Origin: BPGX01 sp035405785
GTDB lineage: Bacteria; Bacteroidota; Bacteroidia; B-17B0; Aurantibacillaceae
Assembly: GCA_035405785.1 (NCBI GenBank)
Contig: DAONJS010000005.1
Coordinates: 112,150 to 176,149 of the forward strand
DNA length: 64,000 bases
Reading direction: 5' to 3'
Shown here: in pieces, positions 9,901-16,916 of the stretch
Position numbering within the stretch: the stretch's first letter is position 1
How the letters are laid out: each line of letters starts with the position of its first letter
The notes under the pieces: generated by a model
Seen by the model: the letters and a program-made list of their open reading frames with translations, nothing else
The model's database searches: none
Told to the model about the DNA's origin: nothing
Program-made: the position numbers and the translations under genes

Positions 9901-10589
9901 GCATTATACCAATCAGCACTTTCACAAACATCAGTTTGCTCTCCCCATATTTCTGGGAATGCAGGTGGCAAGTCGCAATACCAGTCATAAAAACTTAAAT
10001 TCATACCACCAAAAAGCTGAAGGAATCGTCCTCCTGCTGCATAACTTAACATGGACATAGCGGGAATTGGTGAAAATCCGGCTACTCTATCTGGTCCATA
10101 TTTTTTGGCAGTATAGATATTTGCTGCCGCAATAAGTTCTAAAGCTTCATCCCAACTAACTCTTCTAAAACCTCCTTTTCCTCTTGCCTTTTGATATCTT
10201 TTTCTTTTTGTTTCATCCTTTTGAATATTTTCCCATGCAGTATAAGCATCTCCTGTTTTTTTCTTTTCTTCTCTAAAAAGGTCTAATAATGCACCGCGCA
10301 TTAAAGGATATTTAATTCTTAATGGGCTGTACAAGTACCAAGAATATGAAATACCTCTTTGACAACCTCTTGGTTCATAAGGAGGGATTGTGCTTTCTAA
10401 TAATGGGTAATCTAATTGCTGTGTTTCCCACACAACAATACCATCTTTTACATGTATTTGCCATGAACACCCGCCGGTACAATTAACACCGTGAGTACTT
10501 CTGACAATTTTGTCATGCTGAAATCTGTTTCTATAAAATTCTTCCCATTTTCTTGTTTCTGGTGAAATTATGTCTCTAATCCATGTCAT
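6972..10589 (-). CDS. narG: NarG, nitrate reductase alpha subunit (Mo-bisMGD)
   Basis: 1205-residue catalytic subunit of the membrane-bound, cytoplasm-facing nitrate reductase. The FS0 cluster ligands are H33, C37, C41 and C76 (HGVNCTGGC ... RGCQRG), the His-ligated form typical of NarG rather than NapA. The Mo-ligand aspartate is expected at D202 in SFYDWYCDLPPA, followed by the conserved WGEQTDVCESADWYN block. No cleavable Tat signal is present, in keeping with an enzyme held on the cytoplasmic side. It lies 24 bases after a dihaem cytochrome gene, so the promoter is probably that of the cytochrome. Confidence 0.98.
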   Translation of the reverse strand: MTWIRDIISPETRKWEEFYRNRFQHDKIVRSTHGVNCTGGCSWQIHVKDGIVVWETQQLDYPLLESTIPPYEPRGCQRGISYSWYLYSPLRIKYPLMRGALLDLFREEKKKTGDAYTAWENIQKDETKRKRYQKARGKGGFRRVSWDEALELIAAANIYTAKKYGPDRVAGFSPIPAMSMLSYAAGGRFLQLFGGMNLSFYDWYCDLPPAFPEIWGEQTDVCESADWYNAKMIADMGACLNMTRTPDCHFFAESRHNGTKAVVFSPDFSQVCKYADQWIPLHAGTDGAFWMAATHVILKEFHYENPSEYFIKYIKQYTDSPYLVELVNENGVFKPGRLLRANRIDKFKNIENGDWQFLNIDSKTGEFVVPKGSVGFRWAKEGGKWNMKLECGVTDKSYDPLLTFLDNKDEVLQVEITDFAFDKQHKRGVPVKYVATVDGKKIPVTTVYDLTFAQYGVSRGLSGEYPSDYNDPVQSYTPAWQEMITGIDAKTVISFAREWAKTADITHGKCMIIIGAGINHWYHQNLIYRAGAMALMLCGCVGVNGGGLNHYVGQEKLAPSDSWGTIAFARDWVNAVRLQQAPLWHYINTSQYRYDGNHTRYHTVPKNALSQKHTADMIYKAVRNGWMPYYPQFNENPIQLGKEAVEKGGAKTNEEIIKYVSEKLKSKQLKYAVADPEAPENWPRVWFIWRGNAIVGSMKGHEYALKHYLGTHHNSITKDNEVKTEEVTWRDIAPEGKMDLVVDLNFRMDSSALYSDIVLPAASWYEKADLNSTDLHSFIHPLSAAVAPVWEAKTDWDIFKLIAKATSEMAAKHMQGTYKDVVISPISHDSPGEITQPSIKDWYSGECDFIPGKTTHSIAIVERDYTKLYEKFCLLGKNIKTNGLGAHGVKYEADDAYEEMITSNHFPKEEWNGEIYPSIKEDEWAANAVLHLSTLTNGKLNYRAYKNMEKKTGLVLADLAEGSKDLHLQYKDLQAQPRRYNTSPLWSGLMNNGRAYAPYTYNVERLVPWRTLTGRQHFYLDHEMYIAFGEHLPTYKPEPNFEVYGDLKETLKDDPSAKVLNYLTPHGKWHIHSTYGDTLRMLTLNRGIEPCWVNEKDAEEMGIKDNDWVEVINDHGVYVTRAVVSSRIPRGVCIVYHVPERTIVPKSESRPYRGGGHNSVTRIHLKPNYLCGGYGQFSYHFNYWGPVAPQRDTHVLVRKMKKVIW

Positions 10590-10613
10590 AATTTTTAATT
10601 TTAAGGTTATTTT

Positions 10614-11468
10614 TTAGTAACTTTTTATTTGTCTTGAATAAATAGAATCATTAACTGTTTTCTTTTTTCTATTATACCAAATCATAGAAAAGATAGTAAG
10701 TAAAATGGCTATTCCAATTAACCCTCCCCAAGTTAATAAACCAGAATAGTTATATGGATTTACTTGAGATGATTCATCTGAAACTTTTCTGAGAAAATTT
10801 GTAATATCCGCAGCTTCTTCATCTGTAAGAGGATGTTTTTCAAAAGCATTTTTCATAGCTGGAAATGGTAAACCACTTAATACCCCTTTTATTCCTTCAT
10901 CACCTATACGAGCATAAACATCAGTGAGGTCTTTTGCTAAACTACCTCCACCTGTTACATCATAAGAATTTACATTATGGCAGGAAATACAAGTGGGTCC
11001 CCCATTTGCAAAACGAACTCTACCATCAAAAAGTTTTGCTCCATTTTCTGCTGATTTAATAAAAGCATTTTTATCAGAAATTTCAGGTGCAGCAGGTTTT
11101 TCTGGTTCAGCAGGTTTTTCCTGTGCTGTTGCTGATGTACTATTTTCTTCTATATATTTTAATATAGCATCAATCTGCGCATCATCAACATTTTGGTCTG
11201 GCATTACTGTTTGTCCAAACTCATTGAAAATAGCCACAGCATCCTTGTCGCCGCTTTTTACAAGAGATTGAGATGATTTTACAAATTTATGAATCCATTC
11301 TTTTGAACGTCTTTGTGTAACGCCGCTAAGGTCTGGTCCTACTAATCTTGCACCTAATTTATGGCACATACCGCAATTTTGTTTGAATATAGCGGCTCCA
11401 TCTTGTGCAAGGAGTGATGTTCCAAGCCCAAAAACGATAATTGAAGAGGTTGCAAATTTTCTTAGCAT
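10614..11468 (-). CDS. Membrane-anchored dihaem cytochrome c, NarC-like
   Basis: 284 residues from the chosen ATG at 11468, which gives a clean signal peptide (MLRKFATSSIIVFGLGTSLLAQ) and lies just after a good -7 box at 11499-11506. Two haem-c motifs are visible, C32-G-M-C-H36 and C160-I-S-C-H164, in two cytochrome c domains joined by a Pro/Glu/Ala-rich linker (about 115-130). Candidate Met ligands sit in TVMPDQ and FPAMKN. A C-terminal hydrophobic segment (about 240-265) anchors it with the haems in the periplasm. It is the first gene before narG, as in Thermus narCGHJI where NarC is a dihaem cytochrome c. That role here is inferred from position and haem count. Confidence 0.85.
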   Translation of the reverse strand: MLRKFATSSIIVFGLGTSLLAQDGAAIFKQNCGMCHKLGARLVGPDLSGVTQRRSKEWIHKFVKSSQSLVKSGDKDAVAIFNEFGQTVMPDQNVDDAQIDAILKYIEENSTSATAQEKPAEPEKPAAPEISDKNAFIKSAENGAKLFDGRVRFANGGPTCISCHNVNSYDVTGGGSLAKDLTDVYARIGDEGIKGVLSGLPFPAMKNAFEKHPLTDEEAADITNFLRKVSDESSQVNPYNYSGLLTWGGLIGIAILLTIFSMIWYNRKKKTVNDSIYSRQIKSY

Positions 11469-11498
11469 ATACTTTATTTTTAGGTTTTTAATTTTTTG

Positions 11499-11506
11499 CA
11501 AAGTTA
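11499..11506 (-). promoter_or_regulatory. -7 promoter element for cytochrome-nar operon
   Basis: On the minus strand this reads TAACTTTG, matching the Bacteroidota TAnnTTTG element, 31 bases before the cytochrome ATG at 11468. It would drive the cytochrome and the downstream narGHJI-moe-moa genes. Confidence 0.6.
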
Positions 11507-11529
11507 GCATACAGAGTACCCTTTATGGT

Positions 11530-11565
11530 ATGACAAAAATCAGTTTTGTGTATGATTTTTCTCAT
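11530..11565 (-). promoter_or_regulatory. Paired ATGA-N6-TCAT operator of the cytochrome-narGHJI operon
   Basis: A perfect palindrome ATGATTTTTCTCAT lies at 11552-11565, and a one-mismatch copy ATGACAAAAATCAG at 11530-11543. They are 22 bp apart, about two helical turns. The nearer copy is centred about 44 bp before the start site expected from the -7 box at 11499-11506. Geometry equals FNR (TTGA-N6-TCAA) and CRP (GTGA-N6-TCAC) half-sites. The binding protein is not in the window. Confidence 0.65.
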
Positions 11566-11579
11566 AAATTTATTTTTAT

Positions 11580-12971
11580 TTATTGAGCATAAGTAGTTTT
11601 GGCCTTATCCCACCATGTTCCGCCAGAGTTCCCTCTGTCAAATCTTTCACCGCTACGTAAGAAATAATGTTTCCAGTTTAAATAAGTTGCAATAACATAA
11701 AAGATAATTGCACCCCAAAAGAATGGAGCTGGAGAACCATAACTTTTAATACATGAACCAATTAAGGAATTAAAAATAAAAGGGCCAAAAGCAGCAATAG
11801 CGGCAGTAAAACCAATTACCCCCGATGCTTTTCTTGCATTAAATGCAAAAGCGATTGGGAATTGTCTAAATGTAGAGGCATTGCCAATACCAGTGAAGAA
11901 AAATAAAGCAAGCATAATTGTAACAAAGATATTAAACTGATCTAATGAAGCAGGATTCAATGCACCGCTAAAAATTAATAATACAGAGCAAATAATTAAT
12001 CCTAATCCTGAAATTAGAGTAAATAAAGAACCTCCCCATTTATCAGAAGGGGAACCAAAAACTACTCTTAAAACGGAACCAATAAGTGGCCCATAAAATG
12101 CGTATTTCAAAGGATCAGGTGCATCGGGAAATTTACCATACAATTCTTTAATCATCATTGGAAAAGCGGCTGATAGTCCTGCAAAAGAACCGAAGGTCAT
12201 GACATAAATGATTGTACAATACCATGTATGTTTATCATTAAATATATCTAATTGTTCTTTAAAACTGGCTTTTACAGGGACGCTTTTAAGCATAAACCAT
12301 GCTACTATACCAACTACAATTAAAACCGGCACATACCAAAATGCTGCATTTTGCAACCATATTTGTTTTACAGTTTCACCTTTATGAAATTCCTGTGGTC
12401 CGCCAATTAAACTTCCAAATACAGCACTTCCAATTATTATTGGAGTAACAAATTGTGTCAGAGATACCCCAAAATTTCCAATACCTGCTTGAATACCTAA
12501 TGCTACACCCTGTAATCTTTTAGGAAAAAATAAACTTGTTGAAGGCATATAAGATGAAAAATCACCACCACCTAATCCACATAAAAATGAAATAGTTAAA
12601 AATTCTGCAAAAGATGTAGTCGGATCATTGATAGCTTTTACAAGCCACAACATTGGTATCAATTTTAAAAAGATAGTTGTAGTAATAACATGTCTGGTGC
12701 CAAAAATTGGAATTAAAAATGTATTGATAATCCTTAATATCCCAGCAGATAAGCCAGGTATAGCGGCTAACCAAAATAATTCCATTTGAGAAAATTTAAA
12801 ACCAATTCCTGGTAACCTTACTACAACGGCACTAACAACAAACCATGTTGCAAAAGAAAATGTCAAAGCAATAGTAGTAATTATGAGCGTTTTCCATGCT
12901 CTTTGTTTACCCTCTTTTTCCCAAAAATCTGGATTTTCGGGCTCCCATTTTGATAACCATGTTGATGACAT
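11580..12971 (-). CDS. narK: NarK-type nitrate/nitrite transporter (MFS)
   Basis: 463 residues, about 12 membrane segments. It has NarK-family motifs: an N-terminal WEPENPDFWEKEGKQRAWKTL lead-in, LCGLGGGDFSSYMPSTSLFFPK in the first signature and FFTGIGNASTFRQFP in the second glycine-rich nitrate signature. It imports nitrate and may exchange it for nitrite. I chose the ATG at 12971; an ATG at 13001 would add ten residues that overlap the putative promoter. A palindrome with CRP/FNR geometry lies 60 bp upstream. The gene ends 111 bp before the cytochrome start, and that gap holds a second promoter. Confidence 0.93.
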   Translation of the reverse strand: MSSTWLSKWEPENPDFWEKEGKQRAWKTLIITTIALTFSFATWFVVSAVVVRLPGIGFKFSQMELFWLAAIPGLSAGILRIINTFLIPIFGTRHVITTTIFLKLIPMLWLVKAINDPTTSFAEFLTISFLCGLGGGDFSSYMPSTSLFFPKRLQGVALGIQAGIGNFGVSLTQFVTPIIIGSAVFGSLIGGPQEFHKGETVKQIWLQNAAFWYVPVLIVVGIVAWFMLKSVPVKASFKEQLDIFNDKHTWYCTIIYVMTFGSFAGLSAAFPMMIKELYGKFPDAPDPLKYAFYGPLIGSVLRVVFGSPSDKWGGSLFTLISGLGLIICSVLLIFSGALNPASLDQFNIFVTIMLALFFFTGIGNASTFRQFPIAFAFNARKASGVIGFTAAIAAFGPFIFNSLIGSCIKSYGSPAPFFWGAIIFYVIATYLNWKHYFLRSGERFDRGNSGGTWWDKAKTTYAQ

Positions 12972-13030
12972 AAAATTTTTTTTGTGGTTAAATATGGGCA
13001 CAAAGTAATGGACTAAGCAAACGATAATAA

Positions 13031-13044
13031 ATGATTTATATCAT
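13031..13044 (-). promoter_or_regulatory. ATGA-N6-TCAT palindrome upstream of narK
   Basis: ATGATTTATATCAT, a perfect palindrome at the outer four bases of each side, 60 bp before the narK ATG. A weak -7 box (TTACTTTG, minus strand, 13001-13008) puts the site centre near -44. Same motif as before the nar cytochrome, modE and homogentisate dioxygenase genes. Confidence 0.65.
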
Positions 13045-13197
13045 AAATGATAAAAAAAATTAAAAATTTTTATTTTTATTGAAAAGTGGTTTATTTGGGA
13101 AAAATTAAAAATATACATTGATAAAAAAGATAAATTACTATACAAAAACTAAGGAAAGGATTGTATTAATTTTTTGATTAAAATATGTCCATTTGAT

Positions 13198-14262
13198 TTA
13201 ATGAATTACATTGATATATTCTTCTTTAATCTTACAGTGAATTATTTTTCCAATAAATATATTTAATTTTTTTAAGTTATATATTGAAATTTGCATTTTT
13301 AATTTATATTTTGTTTCACATGCTTCAAGTAGAACTAATGCGTCTTTTTCTTTATACAATATTTCATTGACAATTGCTACAAATCTATTTTGAGTTTCTT
13401 TATTTAAATCTTCATCTTTAATCACTCTGATGTTTTCAGGTTTTACTCCGATTTTTAATTTTTTTTCATTACAATTTATATTTGATAAAACAAAATACAT
13501 TTGAAGTTCTTCACAATAGAACTGATGATCCAAATTGGTTTTAATCAAATTTAAAAAATTACTTATACCTAATAAATATGCTATATTTTCAGGAAGTGAT
13601 GAATGATAAATGTTTTGTTTTGTTTGAGTTATAATTTTACCATTGTCCAAAATATGTAAATTGTCTGCAAGCAAAAAAGCACTGTCTTTATGATGTGTAG
13701 ACATTAACACCGTTAAATGATACTCTTTTTGAATTTGTTTTAATAATAAACAAAAATCTTCCTGCATAGATTCGTGTAATGATGATGTTGGTTCATCAAG
13801 AAGTAAAATAGGTTTTCTTAAAATCAGTGATCTTGCTAATGCCACTCTTTGCTGTTCGCCGCCACTCAAATTCACAACACTTCTATTAAGAATATGCTGA
13901 ATATTTAAATGATATGCTACTTCTTCTACTTTCAACTTTATTTCATGTTCTATAAATAGTTTACTTAATCTTAATCCAAAAGCGATATTTTCAAAAACAT
14001 TTTTATGTGGAAAAAGGGCGTTATCTTGAGGAAGATAGGAAAGATTTCTTTTATCAGGAGGAAGATGGGTTGATAATTTATCGTGAAGAAAAATCTCTCC
14101 TTCAAATGGATTGATAAGTCCTGCAATAGTTTCAAGTATTAAGGTTTTTCCGCTACCACTGGGACCAAGTAAAACATTAAAATTTCCTTTATCAACTTTT
14201 AAAGAAATTTGATTTAATGAAAACTTTCCAGCACGAATACAGATATTACGAAGTTCAATCAT
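13198..14262 (-). CDS. modC: ModC, molybdate ABC transporter ATPase
   Basis: 354 residues. The ABC core shows Walker A GPSGSGKT (about residue 33), Q-loop LPQDNALFPHKN, signature LSGGEQQRVALARSL, Walker B PILLLDEPTS and a switch histidine in MSTHHKD. The C-terminal 120 residues contain a MOP/TOBE-like segment (KLKIGVKPENIRVI). It powers ModB for molybdate import. The start overlaps the modB end by 8 bases, so the two are coupled. It ends about 190 bp before the narK regulatory region begins, with no obvious terminator hairpin. Confidence 0.9.
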   Translation of the reverse strand: MIELRNICIRAGKFSLNQISLKVDKGNFNVLLGPSGSGKTLILETIAGLINPFEGEIFLHDKLSTHLPPDKRNLSYLPQDNALFPHKNVFENIAFGLRLSKLFIEHEIKLKVEEVAYHLNIQHILNRSVVNLSGGEQQRVALARSLILRKPILLLDEPTSSLHESMQEDFCLLLKQIQKEYHLTVLMSTHHKDSAFLLADNLHILDNGKIITQTKQNIYHSSLPENIAYLLGISNFLNLIKTNLDHQFYCEELQMYFVLSNINCNEKKLKIGVKPENIRVIKDEDLNKETQNRFVAIVNEILYKEKDALVLLEACETKYKLKMQISIYNLKKLNIFIGKIIHCKIKEEYINVIH

Positions 14263-15034
14263 TATTTTTTGTTTGAAGCAAAACTCTTGTTATTACCAAC
14301 AATGAAATGCTTATTGTAAATAATATCAGAATAAGAATAACAGTTCCTTTTATATCTGCAGAAGATAGTTTCATATAAATAGCAGTTGGTAATGTTTCTG
14401 TTTTCATAGCCATAGTTCCTGCAATTGTAATAGTTGCACCAAATTCACCAATGGCTTTAGCCCATGTAAGAATGATAGAAGAAAGTAATCCTTTTTTCGA
14501 CAACGGTAATGATACTTTAAAAAAAGTTTGAATAGCATTAGCACCTAATGTTCGGGCTATGTTCTCATAACGGGAAGGAATCTCATCAAATACTGCTTTC
14601 ATCAGACGGGTGCAAATACCTAATACTGAAAAAAATTGTGCAAGAACAATCCCCCAAAAAGTATAAACTACATCTATAATATTTTCACGAATAAAAAGTC
14701 CTGCTGGTGTTGTAAAAAATATCAAAAGCATAGCTCCTAATGCGGCAGGTGAAACAATCATTGGTAGTTCTAAAATTACATCTACAAAAGGTTTTAATTT
14801 AAAAGTATATCTGCTCAATGCATAAGCAGAAGGAACAGCAATAAAAATTACTAAAAATGTAGCAATGCTTGCAGATAAAACACTAATCCATATTGCGTAA
14901 AACACACGATTGTCAGAAAGCACTTTTTTAAATTCGTTTATTTCAAAAAAATAAAAAACAGATATTATAAGTATTAAGTAAGTAAATAAAATACTAACTG
15001 CTGAAAAAATTGTATACCGTTTTAAACTTATCAT
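14255..15034 (-). CDS. modB: ModB, molybdate ABC transporter permease
   Basis: About 259 residues with five to six membrane helices and the permease EAA-loop (ARTLGANAIQTFFKVSLPLSKKGLL) followed by WAKAIGEFGATITIAG, a block typical of ModB. The ATG at 15034 overlaps the modA stop by ATGA; an ATG at 15046 is also possible. It forms the membrane channel with ModC and receives molybdate from ModA. Confidence 0.92.
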   Translation of the reverse strand: MISLKRYTIFSAVSILFTYLILIISVFYFFEINEFKKVLSDNRVFYAIWISVLSASIATFLVIFIAVPSAYALSRYTFKLKPFVDVILELPMIVSPAALGAMLLIFFTTPAGLFIRENIIDVVYTFWGIVLAQFFSVLGICTRLMKAVFDEIPSRYENIARTLGANAIQTFFKVSLPLSKKGLLSSIILTWAKAIGEFGATITIAGTMAMKTETLPTAIYMKLSSADIKGTVILILILFTISISLLVITRVLLQTKNND

Positions 15035-15900
15035 TTTGTAATCCACGATTTAGGAACAATATATTCTCCACCTAAAGGTTTTTTATCACCGATATATTTT
15101 TCTGTTTCTTCAAGAGTTGTAAAGTATTTATATTTTTTAAACACTGATTTTCCTTTTGGGCCTGTAACATAATCAATAAATTGTAATGCTAATTTTTTAT
15201 TTTTTGCATAAACAGCAACTGCAATAGGAATATACCCAATGCGAATTATTTCATCTTTTTTTAATGGAACTGATTCTATCAATTCAGGATTCCAGTGTTG
15301 AAAAACTTCCCAACCAATGACAGCATCAACTGTTTTAAGTGCAATGGCTGCAGCTGTTTTATCACAACTTTCAGTATAATTTACAAGATTTTTCTGAAAT
15401 TGTTTTTTCTCTTCCGTATTTAAATTCTTTTCTACGATTTCTACTGCGTAAGCACCCACACACACGCCTTCCGGATTAGCAATAGCCACTTTAATACCCG
15501 GCTTACAAAGATCTTTAAGTGATTTTATGTTTTTGGGATTACCTTTTTGCACATTGATAGCATTAACCAGATATACTACCTTTTTTTCTGTTTCAGGGAA
15601 AACTAATTTTTCTCGTTTGGCTATTTCCATATAATCAGATGAACCGGGAAAATAAATATCGCCTTTACCAGTAAGTTTCATTTGCGACATGACATAGCCC
15701 GAACCGCCAAAAATGACTTCTACCTTTATGCCGGTTTCAATTTGAAATTGCTTTACAATTTCTTCAACAGGCGGTTTAGATGCGGCTCCGGCATAAACAA
15801 TTATTGATTTATTTTTTTGTTGTGCGGTTAATACAATAGAATGAATTAATGCACAAATGACTATATACCATTTTATTTTTTGATTCATATAAAACTTCAT
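15031..15900 (-). CDS. modA: ModA, molybdate-binding protein
   Basis: 289 residues with an N-terminal signal peptide (about 1-27, ending LTAQQ) and the oxyanion-binding fold: YAGAASKPPVEEIVKQFQ, then VIFGGSGYVMSQMKLTGKGDIYFPGSSDYM and YIPIAVAVYAKNKK. The cluster with modB and modC and the nearby Mo-enzyme genes support molybdate as substrate; tungstate cannot be excluded from sequence. A second ATG four codons in is an alternative start. A degenerate -7 box (TAAGTTTA on the minus strand, 15905-15912) lies very close to the start. Confidence 0.85.
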   Translation of the reverse strand: MKFYMNQKIKWYIVICALIHSIVLTAQQKNKSIIVYAGAASKPPVEEIVKQFQIETGIKVEVIFGGSGYVMSQMKLTGKGDIYFPGSSDYMEIAKREKLVFPETEKKVVYLVNAINVQKGNPKNIKSLKDLCKPGIKVAIANPEGVCVGAYAVEIVEKNLNTEEKKQFQKNLVNYTESCDKTAAAIALKTVDAVIGWEVFQHWNPELIESVPLKKDEIIRIGYIPIAVAVYAKNKKLALQFIDYVTGPKGKSVFKKYKYFTTLEETEKYIGDKKPLGGEYIVPKSWITK

Positions 15901-15944
15901 TTTTGTAAACTTATTAAATTATATTTTTACTACCACTACCTACT

Positions 15945-16190
15945 GATATAAGATATTATGTTACTATTCGGGTGATTCAAAATGATTAGAAAGATACATT
16001 TCACGCAAAGTCCGCAAAGAATTTTAATAGTTTTTAATTATGAGTGTTTAATGCCGACGCTCGCGGTCGGCATGCTGACATTTATCGTCAGCATTTTTAG
16101 TTGTATTTTAGTAACTCAAAACTAATTAATCTTAGCATTCTCTGCATGAAACATATCTATACTGAATAGTAACAGATATTTATATATTTT
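15945..16190. repeat. MITE-like element between modE and modA
   Basis: The 325-bp gap between modE and modA contains this element. Its ends carry a perfect 11-bp inverted repeat, TGTTACTATTC at 15959-15969 and GAATAGTAACA at 16164-16174, with weaker matching outward. Inside are a CGCAAAG-type tract (15991-16020) and a double hairpin (16051-16094). No coding capacity. Either a small non-autonomous mobile element or a composite of repeats. Confidence 0.5.
16051..16094 (+). repeat. Double-hairpin dispersed repeat, copy 1
   Basis: Two adjacent stem-loops. ATGCCGAC pairs with GTCGGCAT (16051-16058 with 16066-16073, 7-base loop), and ATGCTGAC pairs with GTCAGCAT (16072-16079 with 16087-16094, 7-base loop). 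The stems share the AT at 16072-16073. The same structure recurs at three other intergenic places. Confidence 0.8.
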
Positions 16191-16225
16191 CATTATGTTC
16201 AATAAGGAATAATGTTATTTAAAAA

Positions 16226-16573
16226 TCAAAAATTTAATTTTTTTGATTTTAATTTAATATATTTTTCTATTTCTTTTTCTAATCTTCTAAATTCTTTGAT
16301 AACTCTTTCCCCTTCATCAGTAAGTTCAGATCTACTTCCTTTTTTACCTCCTAATATCTTTCTCACCAGTTCAGTTTTTGCTTGTTTGTTCATATCTTCA
16401 ACCAACTGCCATGCTTGTCTATATGACATTTTCATTTCCTTTGCTGCATTTGTAATTGACCCCGTTTCTTTAATTTTTTCCAGCAATAACACTCTGCCTG
16501 TTCCTAAAAAAGAACCATTTGTTTCATCAATCCAAATTCGTATTCGAATTTTATATTTTTTATTTTTACCCAT
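16226..16573 (-). CDS. ModE-like winged-helix regulator, DNA-binding domain only
   Basis: 115 residues from ATG 16573. It matches the N-terminal winged helix of ModE: RIWIDETNGSFLGTGRVLLLEKIKETGSITNAAKEMKMSYRQAWQLVEDMN, then the basic wing GGKKGSRSELTDEGERVI. It lacks the C-terminal molybdate-binding MOP domains, as do many short ModE-like proteins. The neighbouring mod and nar genes suggest control of molybdate uptake or Mo enzymes. The ATG at 16600 overlaps the -7 box at 16598-16605, so it is probably not used. MITE-like repeats lie on both sides of the gene. Confidence 0.85.
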   Translation of the reverse strand: MGKNKKYKIRIRIWIDETNGSFLGTGRVLLLEKIKETGSITNAAKEMKMSYRQAWQLVEDMNKQAKTELVRKILGGKKGSRSELTDEGERVIKEFRRLEKEIEKYIKLKSKKLNF

Positions 16574-16597
16574 CACTATGCATAAAAAAACATGGTG

Positions 16598-16642
16598 CAA
16601 ATATACATTTTAGTTTTTATCTTAATAAATGACTAATATCAT
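16598..16642 (-). promoter_or_regulatory. modE promoter with ATGA-N6-TCAT palindrome
   Basis: The minus strand carries a perfect -7 box TATATTTG (16598-16605). The palindrome ATGACTAATATCAT lies at 16629-16642, centred about 45 bp before the expected transcription start and 56 bp before the ATG. It is the same palindrome as before narK and the nar cytochrome. Confidence 0.65.
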
Positions 16643-16678
16643 TATTTTAATTGCATAGAATAAGGTCTAAATTACATC

Positions 16679-16867
16679 TTATACCAAAGTTACTCTAAAA
16701 TCCGAAAAAAAATAATATATTTTTAATCACAAAGAACACTAAGATTTTTACACAAAGAATACCAAGAGTTAGTAGATTTATTAAGTCCTTTGTGCATTTT
16801 GTGATAAGTAATTATCCTTGAGCACTTAGTGTTTAAAATTTCGGAAAATAAAATTGTTTGGGTATAA
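16679..16867. repeat. MITE-like inverted-repeat element upstream of modE
   Basis: The 343-bp gap between modE and homogentisate dioxygenase contains this element. Its ends are imperfect inverted repeats of about 29 bp: TTATACCAAA (16679-16688) with TTTGGGTATAA (16857-16867), and TCCGAAA (16701-16707) with TTTCGGA (16839-16845). The interior has CACAAAG-type tracts (16728-16803). There is no open reading frame of note. A TTATACCAAA-like stretch recurs near 61648. Confidence 0.55.
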
Positions 16868-16916
16868 TAAATAATTCTTTCAAAGAAAACCTAATAATCA
16901 ATATTTAGAACTTAAC

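Noticed and set aside
5399..11510. Several frames of 60-300 codons on the plus strand opposite narG, narH and the cytochrome
   Set aside because: They are antisense shadows of long, conserved reading frames and have no start signals or family features.
15901..16225. E. coli-type ModE box upstream of modA
   Set aside because: No match to the ATCGCTATATA-type palindrome was found; the inverted repeat here is better explained as part of an element.
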